Source: Thiobacillus sp. UBA2487
Lineage (GTDB): Bacteria; Pseudomonadota; Gammaproteobacteria; Burkholderiales; Sulfuriferulaceae
NCBI GenBank assembly: GCA_002341815.1
Contig: DDOT01000162.1
Coordinates: 1,270 to 7,112 of the forward strand
Reading direction: 5' to 3'
Length of the DNA stretch: 5,843 bases
Shown here piece after piece: positions 1 through 5,843 of this stretch (positions are counted from its first letter, which is position 1; each line of letters begins with the position of its first letter). Below the pieces are notes generated by a model. It was not told the DNA's origin, searched no databases, and saw only the letters and a list, made by a program, of their open reading frames with translations. A program made the position numbers and the translations under genes.

Positions 1-74
1 ATAAAATTTCAATATGGAACAAAAGACAAGTGAGGGTGCGCGCTAATTTATGAAAAGATCGGGGTACAGCACGG

Positions 75-103
75 TTGAGTGCAACGCGTTGATCTGGCAT
101 CAT
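75..103 (+). promoter_or_regulatory. Weak sigma70-type promoter candidate for queA
   Basis: TTGAGT at 75-80 matches the -35 consensus at four of six bases. CATCAT at 98-103 matches the -10 consensus at four of six, and the spacer is the optimal 17 bases. Transcription would begin near 110, at the foot of the 106-132 stem-loop. Four-of-six matches are common by chance, so this rests mainly on spacing and position. A weaker alternative is AAGACA (23-28) with an A+T-rich segment around 44-51. Confidence 0.22.
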
Positions 104-105
104 GC

Positions 106-132
106 TAGCCCGACCTTACACAGATCGGGCTA
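106..132 (+). other. Stem-loop in the queA 5' leader
   Basis: TAGCCCGA (106-113) and TCGGGCTA (125-132) are perfect reverse complements of 8 bases, five of them G-C pairs, around an 11-base loop. It ends 23 bases before the queA start codon. No run of T follows on either strand, so it is not a classical intrinsic terminator. The loop and the downstream tail do not match the preQ1-I riboswitch pattern I remember, which needs an A-rich tail pairing back into the loop. It may modulate queA translation or transcript stability; that role is inference. Confidence 0.45.
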
Positions 133-155
133 TCCCTCTAAATTTCAAGTTATTT

Positions 156-1190
156 ATGCGAACTGATGCATTTGATTTTCATTTACCAAGCGAGCTGATC
201 GCTCAGTTTCCCAGCACAGAACGTCGTGCCAGCCGTTTATTACGCGTTGGTCACCCCCCCAATCAACTGACCGACGGCACATTTGCTGACTTTCCTCAAT
301 GTCTCGCACCGGGCGATGTTTTGGTTTTCAACGACACCCGTGTGATTCGCGCGCGGTTGTTCGGCCAAAAAGCCAGTGGCGGGCAAATCGAAATCCTGGT
401 TGAACGGGTGCTGGATAACCATCATGCGCTATGTTTCATTCGCGCGAGTCATGCACCAAAGCCCGGCAGCAGCCTGTCGATTGGCGACCATATCGAGTTA
501 CGTGTACTGGACCGGGAAAACGATCTGTACCGTTTGCATTTCGATACCGAACAAAGCGTACTGAACGTGCTGGATCAGTACGGCAATTTACCCCTGCCCC
601 CTTACATTGAACGGCACGCCAACGCCAATGATGATGCGCGCTACCAAACAGTTTATGCGCGCCAGCCGGGTGCCGTGGCTGCACCGACTGCCGGCTTGCA
701 TTTTGATGAGGCCATGTTGGCCGAACTCGATCAGCTCGGCATCATTCGTGCCAACGTCACGTTGCATGTTGGTGCTGGCACCTTCCAACCGGTGCGGGCT
801 GAACATATTCACGAACACGTCATGCACAACGAGCGTTACGACATTCCTCAACACACGGTGGATGCCATTTTGCATGCCAAACAACATGGACATCGTGTCG
901 TGGCGATTGGCACCACCAGCCTGCGTGCTTTGGAAGCTGCCGCACAATCGGGCCGGTTACAAGTTGGCGCCGGTGAAACCAACATTTTTATTACGCCAGG
1001 CTATTCATTCCAGGTGGTTGATCGATTACTCACCAATTTCCATCTACCAAAATCCACGCTATTGATGCTGGTATCGGCCTTTGCCGGATTCGACACCATT
1101 CGTCATGCATACGCCCACGCCATTCAACAACACTACCGATTTTTCAGCTATGGCGATGCCATGTTGCTTGAACGCTCGCAGGAATCTTAA
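156..1190 (+). CDS. queA: S-adenosylmethionine:tRNA ribosyltransferase-isomerase QueA
   Basis: QueA is a cytoplasmic enzyme that transfers and isomerises the ribosyl part of S-adenosylmethionine onto preQ1 at position 34 of tRNA, giving epoxyqueuosine, the penultimate step of queuosine synthesis. The 344-residue product is close to the usual length (E. coli about 356). Family signatures appear in order: FNDTRVIRARLFG (58-70), GNLPLPPYI (143-151), PGAVAAPTAGLHF (171-183), HVGAGTFQPV (204-213), GTTSLRALE (252-260), TNIFITPGY (275-283), LLTNFHLPKSTLLMLVSAF (291-309) and YGDAML (332-337). I chose ATG 156 because MRTDAFDFHLPSELIAQFP aligns with the known N-terminus. An in-frame ATG at 102 would add 18 residues unlike the family and would run through the leader stem-loop. 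No Shine-Dalgarno sequence is visible before 156. The stop lies 3 bases before tgt, which performs the preceding step of the pathway. Confidence 0.97.
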   Translation: MRTDAFDFHLPSELIAQFPSTERRASRLLRVGHPPNQLTDGTFADFPQCLAPGDVLVFNDTRVIRARLFGQKASGGQIEILVERVLDNHHALCFIRASHAPKPGSSLSIGDHIELRVLDRENDLYRLHFDTEQSVLNVLDQYGNLPLPPYIERHANANDDARYQTVYARQPGAVAAPTAGLHFDEAMLAELDQLGIIRANVTLHVGAGTFQPVRAEHIHEHVMHNERYDIPQHTVDAILHAKQHGHRVVAIGTTSLRALEAAAQSGRLQVGAGETNIFITPGYSFQVVDRLLTNFHLPKSTLLMLVSAFAGFDTIRHAYAHAIQQHYRFFSYGDAMLLERSQES

Positions 1191-2300
<1,110 letters not shown>

Positions 2301-2303
2301 TAC

Positions 2304-2321
2304 GGGATTATCTTTAATCCC
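2304..2321 (+). other. Compact 7-bp hairpin in the tgt-yajC gap
   Basis: GGGATTA (2304-2310) and TAATCCC (2315-2321) are perfect reverse complements around a 4-base TCTT loop. The hairpin lies between the tgt stop and the yajC ribosome-binding site GGAG (2328-2331). No T-run follows (the next bases are CTGTCC), so it is unlikely to terminate transcription. It could be a processing or stability element separating the tRNA-modification and secretion parts of the operon, or an operator; either role is inferred. Confidence 0.45.
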
Positions 2322-2336
2322 CTGTCCGGAGTTACC

Positions 2337-2663
2337 ATGTTTATCAACAATGCCTGGGCTGGCGTAGCTGCCACCCCATCCCCCACTGACACCCTGATGA
2401 GCCTGCTGCCATTGCTGGTGGTATTTGGTCTGTTCTGGTTCATGATCATTCGCCCGCAACTCAAACGCACCAAAGAGCAAAACAAAATGATCGCAGAACT
2501 GCAAAAGGGTGATGAGGTGGTAACGAGCGGCGGTTTGGCAGGTCGTATCGTCAAGGTTGGCGAACAATTTGTCAGCATTGAGATTGCCAGCGGTGCACAA
2601 GCGCAAGTCCAAAAATCTGCCGTTCAAACCATGTTGCCTAAGGGCACACTCAAGGATCTCTGA
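2337..2663 (+). CDS. yajC: Sec translocon accessory protein YajC
   Basis: YajC is a small inner-membrane protein that associates with SecD and SecF, and through them with SecYEG and YidC, during protein export and membrane insertion. Its own activity is not well defined. The 108-residue product (E. coli about 110) has a short N-terminal segment, one hydrophobic membrane span at about 20-38 (SLLPLLVVFGLFWFMII), then the family hallmark RPQ (39-41) and a basic, charged stretch (KRTKEQNKM) leading into the cytoplasmic domain with GDEVVTSGGLAGRI (58-71). GGAG at 2328-2331 lies 5 bases before the ATG, a good ribosome-binding site. secD begins 21 bases after the stop. The gene is intact and ordinary for the family. 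Confidence 0.97.
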   Translation: MFINNAWAGVAATPSPTDTLMSLLPLLVVFGLFWFMIIRPQLKRTKEQNKMIAELQKGDEVVTSGGLAGRIVKVGEQFVSIEIASGAQAQVQKSAVQTMLPKGTLKDL

Positions 2664-2684
2664 GCCGACGCGAGGCTTCCCCAC

Positions 2685-4499
2685 ATGAACAGATTCCCTC
2701 TCTGGAAAAACCTGCTGATTGGCGCCATCCTGCTGATCAGTTTGATCTACACCCTGCCAAACTTGTTTGGTGAAGCGCCTGCTGTGCAAGTAGCCCCCAC
2801 CAACCCCGCTTTCAAGGCCAATGCACAACTGCTGCAAGAGGTAACCGACGAGTTGAAAGCCGCCAGTATCACCCCACAAATGGCTGAAATCAGCGGGGAT
2901 ACGGTACGGGTTCGGCTTGCCAACACCGACGCACAACTAAAAGCACGCGATGTATTGCAAAACCGCTTTCGTGACGGCTACAGTGTGGCGCTAAATCTGG
3001 TGTCGGCCTCGCCGGCCTGGCTGACTGCAATTGGTGCAAAACCCATGTTCCTTGGGCTGGACCTGCGGGGTGGCGTGCATTTTCTGTTGCAAGTCGATAT
3101 GCAAGCAGCCCTCGCCAAAGCGTTGCAACGCAATGCGAATGATTTGAAAAGCCAATTGCGCGATCAAAACATTCATTACACCGGCATCGATTCAAGCGCG
3201 CAAGGCATCGTCCTGCATTTTGCCGATGCCGCCACACGCGAGCAAGCCGCTGCTTTTATCAACAAAGAATTTCCTGATCTTCAATTCACCCAGCGCGATA
3301 CCGCTGGTGATTTTGCCCTGCAAGGCGGCTTGCGCGCCGATGTAACCAAGCGCCTGCAAGACAGCGCCGTACAGCAAAACATTACCACCTTGCGTAATCG
3401 GGTCAACGAACTTGGCGTCACCGAACCACTGATTCAACAACAAGGTACCGATCGGGTTGTGGTTGAATTGGCCGGCGTGCAAGACACCGCCAAAGCCAAA
3501 GAAATCCTCGGGCGCACGGCCACGCTGGAAATTCGCTTGGTCGATGACAGCCACGACATTGCCGCTGCCGTCCAAGGGCAAGTGCCGTTCGATGACGATT
3601 TGCTCACCGAACGTAACGGCATGCCGATCCTTGTCAAGAAAACCGCCGAACTCACCGGCGATTACATCACGGACGCTTCACCCGGCTTCGATCAGCAATC
3701 CAGCCAACCGGCGGTGCACGTCAACCTTGATTCGCGCGGCGCACGCATCTTTCGTGACGTCACACGAGACAACGTCGGCAAGCGCATGGCAATTTTGCTG
3801 ATTGAAAAAGGCAAGGCGGAAGTCATCACTGCACCGGTGATTCGCGAAGAAATCGATGGCGGTCGCGTGCAGATCACCGGCATGCAGTCCCCGCAAGAAG
3901 CCTCGGACATTGCCTTGTTGCTACGGGCGGGCGCATTGGCCGCGCCCATGGACATTATCGAAGAGCGCACGGTTGGACCCAGCCTGGGCGCCGACAATAT
4001 CCGCAAGGGCTTTGAATCCAACCAATGGGGCTTTGTGGCGGTCGTGATATTCATGATGTTTTATTATCGTCTGTTCGGCGTATTTTCCGCGCTGGCGCTC
4101 ACCGCCAACGGGCTGCTGCTGATTGCGCTACTCTCTGTCATGCAAGCCACCCTGACCCTGCCTGGCATGGCCGGTATTGCACTGACGCTGGGCATGGCGA
4201 TCGATGCTAATGTACTGATCAACGAACGCATCCGGGAAGAGTTGCGGAACGGCAGCTCGCCACAGGCTGCCATCCACGCCGGTTATGATCGGGCCTGGGG
4301 CACCATCCTGGATTCCAACATCACCAACCTGATCGCCGGCATCGCCCTGTTCTGGCTTGGTTCGGGCCCGGTGCGCGGTTTTGCGGTGGTATTGTGTCTG
4401 GGCATACTCACCTCAATGTTTAGTGCGGTCACCATCTCACGCGCACTGGTCAACCTGTATTACGGACGCCGCGCGCGGCTGTCCAACCTGTCAATATAA
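2685..4499 (+). CDS. secD: Protein translocase subunit SecD
   Basis: SecD forms with SecF an RND-superfamily membrane complex that uses the proton-motive force to pull exported proteins through SecYEG on the periplasmic side. The product has 604 residues (E. coli 615). TM1 is at about 7-25, followed by a large periplasmic region (about 26-446) containing LGLDLRGG (123-130) and LRNRVNELGVTEPLIQQQG (236-254). Five further spans follow at about 447-463, 467-487, 493-513, 540-558 and 565-590. TLPGMAGIALTLGMAIDANV (491-510) is the conserved TM4 motif, and its Asp507 corresponds to the proton-path aspartate of E. coli SecD (Asp519 from memory). GAGG at 2672-2675 is 9 bases before the ATG, and MNRFPLWKNLL is the expected N-terminus for betaproteobacteria-like SecD. 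SecD and SecF are separate here, not fused. Confidence 0.98.
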   Translation: MNRFPLWKNLLIGAILLISLIYTLPNLFGEAPAVQVAPTNPAFKANAQLLQEVTDELKAASITPQMAEISGDTVRVRLANTDAQLKARDVLQNRFRDGYSVALNLVSASPAWLTAIGAKPMFLGLDLRGGVHFLLQVDMQAALAKALQRNANDLKSQLRDQNIHYTGIDSSAQGIVLHFADAATREQAAAFINKEFPDLQFTQRDTAGDFALQGGLRADVTKRLQDSAVQQNITTLRNRVNELGVTEPLIQQQGTDRVVVELAGVQDTAKAKEILGRTATLEIRLVDDSHDIAAAVQGQVPFDDDLLTERNGMPILVKKTAELTGDYITDASPGFDQQSSQPAVHVNLDSRGARIFRDVTRDNVGKRMAILLIEKGKAEVITAPVIREEIDGGRVQITGMQSPQEASDIALLLRAGALAAPMDIIEERTVGPSLGADNIRKGFESNQWGFVAVVIFMMFYYRLFGVFSALALTANGLLLIALLSVMQATLTLPGMAGIALTLGMAIDANVLINERIREELRNGSSPQAAIHAGYDRAWGTILDSNITNLIAGIALFWLGSGPVRGFAVVLCLGILTSMFSAVTISRALVNLYYGRRARLSNLSI

Positions 4500-4501
4500 G
4501 G
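4498..4501 (+). promoter_or_regulatory. secF ribosome-binding site overlapping the secD stop
   Basis: AAGG at 4498-4501 overlaps the TAA stop of secD (4497-4499) and sits 8 bases before ATG 4510. It supports that start over the longer open frame back to 4357, and suggests translational coupling between secD and secF, which would help keep the two subunits balanced. Confidence 0.6.
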
Positions 4502-4509
4502 CCGGCATC

Positions 4510-5454
4510 ATGGAATTTTTCAGAATCAAACACGATATTCCGTTCATGCGCTATGGCAAAATCACGACCGCCATATCGGCTTTAACCTTTGTTTTTGCAG
4601 TACTTGCACTTGTGCTGCGCGGCCTGAATTTCGGCATTGACTTTACCGGTGGCACCATCATCGAAGTTGCCTACCAGCACCCGGCACCCATCGAACAGAT
4701 TCGCTCTGTTCTCGACAAAGCCGGCATTCATGATGCCACCGTACAAAATTATGGCGATAGTAGCGACGTGTTGATTCACCTGCCGGTACGCGCCAAAGAC
4801 AACGGCAAAGGTCAAAGCAGTGAAGTGGTCATGGCTGCACTAAAAGCGCAGGATACTAGCGTCAACCTTAAACGGGTCGATTTTGTCGGACCACAAGTAG
4901 GCAAAGAACTGTATGACAATGGCGCTCTGGCATTATTGGTGGTGGCAGGTGGCATCCTGCTTTACCTGGCCATCCGTTTCGAATGGCGCTTTGCCTTGGC
5001 TGCCATCATTGCCAACACCCACGACGTGGTGATCATCTTGGGCTGCTTTGCTTTCTTCCAGTGGGAATTCAACCTGACCGTGTTGGCTGGTGTGCTGGCA
5101 GTACTGGGTTACTCGGTGAATGAATCGGTAGTGGTATTCGACCGGATCCGTGAAAACCTGCGCAAAATGCGTAAGGCCAGCATTCCAGAAGTAATCGACA
5201 ACGCCATTACTGCCACCATGAGCCGCACCATCATCACCCACGGCATGACAGAAACCATGGTGCTGGCCATGCTGTTTTTTGGTGGCGACGCATTACACAA
5301 CTTCGCACTGGCACTCACCATCGGCATTCTGTTCGGCATCTACTCCTCTGTGTTGGTCGCCTCGCCGTTACTGCTCATGCTGGGTGTAAAACGCGAACAT
5401 TTCATCAAACAGCAAGTCAAATCCGATGTGCGCGCCGATGGCGCACAAGTTTGA
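4510..5454 (+). CDS. secF: Protein translocase subunit SecF
   Basis: SecF is the inner-membrane partner of SecD in the proton-driven export complex. From ATG 4510 it has 314 residues (E. coli 323). TM1 is at about 20-37, then a periplasmic domain starting with GIDFTGG (42-48) and including VDFVGP (123-128), then TM spans at about 137-155, 161-180, 188-210, 245-262 and 268-292. The signature [18 protein letters not shown] (155-172) and VFDRIREN (209-216) are present. Arg239 (SRT) aligns with the functional arginine of E. coli SecF. Glu205 (VNES) sits where E. coli has Asp213, an acidic-for-acidic change that I believe is common in related bacteria. The frame stays open back to 4357, but those 51 extra codons lie over secD and read nothing like SecF. 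The gap to secD is 10 bases and to ubiG 11 bases. Confidence 0.98.
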   Translation: MEFFRIKHDIPFMRYGKITTAISALTFVFAVLALVLRGLNFGIDFTGGTIIEVAYQHPAPIEQIRSVLDKAGIHDATVQNYGDSSDVLIHLPVRAKDNGKGQSSEVVMAALKAQDTSVNLKRVDFVGPQVGKELYDNGALALLVVAGGILLYLAIRFEWRFALAAIIANTHDVVIILGCFAFFQWEFNLTVLAGVLAVLGYSVNESVVVFDRIRENLRKMRKASIPEVIDNAITATMSRTIITHGMTETMVLAMLFFGGDALHNFALALTIGILFGIYSSVLVASPLLLMLGVKREHFIKQQVKSDVRADGAQV

Positions 5455-5458
5455 GAGG
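5455..5458 (+). promoter_or_regulatory. ubiG ribosome-binding site
   Basis: GAGG at 5455-5458 starts directly after the secF stop (5452-5454) and is 7 bases before ATG 5466. It decides the ubiG start: the nearer ATG at 5461 is only 2 bases from the site and would make just a two-codon peptide (ATG CCA TGA). The close fit suggests ubiG is translated from the same message as secF. Confidence 0.6.
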
Positions 5459-5465
5459 TAATGCC

Positions 5466-5843
5466 ATGAGCAATAGCGATCAACTCGAGCTCGACAAATT
5501 CAGTGCACTGGCCAACAAATGGTGGGATACCAATAGTGAATTCAAGCCATTGCACGACATCAACCCGCTACGACTGGATTTCATCGATCAACACAGCAAT
5601 GGCCTGGCAAGTAAATCTGTACTGGATGTCGGTTGCGGCGGCGGCATTTTATCCGAATCCATGGCCGCACGCGGTGCAACGGTAACCGGTATTGATCTGG
5701 CGGAAAAATCCCTCAAAATTGCCAAACTGCATCTTCTGGAATCAGGTAACCACGTTAATTATCAATGTATCGCGGTTGAAGACCTGGCTGCCAGCCAGCC
5801 TGCCAGTTTTGATACGGTGACCTGCATGGAAATGCTGGAACAC
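5466..5843 (+). CDS. ubiG: Ubiquinone O-methyltransferase UbiG (5' part, cut by window edge)
   Basis: UbiG is a SAM-dependent class I methyltransferase that carries out both O-methylations in ubiquinone synthesis, on a polyprenyl-hydroxyphenol intermediate and on the demethyl-ubiquinone precursor. Only the first 126 residues are in the window; the usual length is about 230-240, so a little over half is seen. The N-terminal signature [11 protein letters not shown] (11-21) and [13 protein letters not shown] (25-37) identifies UbiG rather than a generic methyltransferase. VLDVGCGGG (52-60) is the SAM-binding motif I, Asp77 in TGIDLAE is the acidic residue after strand 2 expected to contact the ribose of SAM, and CMEMLEH (120-126) is the conserved motif near the active site. 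The 11-base gap to secF and its ribosome-binding site suggest cotranscription, although its pathway is unrelated to secretion. The frame is open to the last base. Confidence 0.95.
   Translation, partial: MSNSDQLELDKFSALANKWWDTNSEFKPLHDINPLRLDFIDQHSNGLASKSVLDVGCGGGILSESMAARGATVTGIDLAEKSLKIAKLHLLESGNHVNYQCIAVEDLAASQPASFDTVTCMEMLEH

Larger units (their letters stand above)
1..155. other. Non-coding leader upstream of queA
   Basis: This stretch carries no recognisable gene. All three forward frames are closed by stops early on (31-33, 44-46 and 51-53), so any upstream + strand gene ends within the first 53 bases or before the window. The first 60 bases are visibly A+T-rich compared with the genes that follow. 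The region contains a weak promoter candidate (75-103), a 10-bp palindrome (82-91), a perfect 8-bp stem-loop (106-132) and an 8-bp direct repeat AGATCGGG (56-63 and 122-129). A minus-strand frame is open from an ATG at 103 to the left edge, but it resembles nothing I know. The region most likely carries the transcription start and 5' UTR of the queA operon. Confidence 0.6.

Noticed and set aside
4..148. Direct repeat AAATTTCAA at 4-12 and 140-148
   Set aside because: A nine-base A+T-rich match is likely by chance and has no flanking structure suggesting an insertion or attachment site.
102..155. Longer queA start at ATG 102
   Set aside because: The extra 18 residues are not part of the QueA family N-terminus, there is no ribosome-binding site, and the segment is occupied by the leader stem-loop.
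106..155. preQ1 riboswitch in front of queA
   Set aside because: The hairpin lacks the characteristic loop and A-rich pseudoknot tail of preQ1-I, and the region is too short and unlike class II or III. A covariance-model search would settle it.
2304..2321. Intrinsic terminator after tgt
   Set aside because: The hairpin is not followed by a T-run and its stem is short, so read-through is expected.
4357..4509. N-terminal extension of secF by 51 codons
   Set aside because: It overlaps the conserved secD C-terminus, its Cys/Arg-rich residues do not resemble SecF, and a ribosome-binding site with the canonical [10 protein letters not shown] start is present at 4510.
5461..5469. Two-codon ORF ATG CCA TGA overlapping the ubiG start
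   Set aside because: The ATG is only 2 bases from the Shine-Dalgarno, too close for initiation; it is most likely a coincidence.

Overview
The window is a stretch of conserved bacterial core genome in which every gene lies on the + strand: queA, tgt, yajC, secD, secF and the first half of ubiG. The order queA-tgt-yajC-secD-secF is the classic proteobacterial arrangement. The SecD N-terminus (MNRFPLWKNLL...) and the SecF N-terminus ([13 protein letters not shown]...) resemble betaproteobacterial proteins as I remember them. UbiG implies a ubiquinone-using proteobacterium. I therefore infer a betaproteobacterium or a close relative, with moderate confidence; genus cannot be read from this sequence.

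Layout. Positions 1-155 are a non-coding leader, with an 8-bp perfect stem-loop, a weak promoter candidate and no recognisable gene. queA (156-1190) and tgt (1194-2297) follow, 3 bases apart. A 39-base gap (2298-2336) holds a compact 7-bp hairpin and lies just after an extended -10-like motif that overlaps the tgt stop codon. Then come yajC (2337-2663), secD (2685-4499), secF (4510-5454) and ubiG (from 5466, cut by the right edge). Gaps between genes are 3, 39, 21, 10 and 11 bases, and no intrinsic terminator is visible, so the genes could be read as one transcript with a possible extra start before yajC.

Function. Tgt inserts preQ1 at the wobble position of GUN-anticodon tRNAs, and QueA then builds the epoxycyclopentanediol ring, so these two are consecutive steps of queuosine tRNA modification. 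YajC, SecD and SecF are the accessory membrane complex of the Sec translocon that uses the proton-motive force to help proteins cross the inner membrane. UbiG performs both O-methylations of ubiquinone synthesis. The three blocks are biochemically unrelated and share only genomic linkage.

All five complete genes look intact, of normal length and with their key motifs. I found no mobile element, CRISPR array, tRNA, rRNA or defence gene, and no evidence of a previously undescribed system. The points most worth a second look are the queA leader (mutually exclusive stems, a short ORF overlapping the queA start, and no Shine-Dalgarno sequence) and the promoter/hairpin arrangement before yajC.
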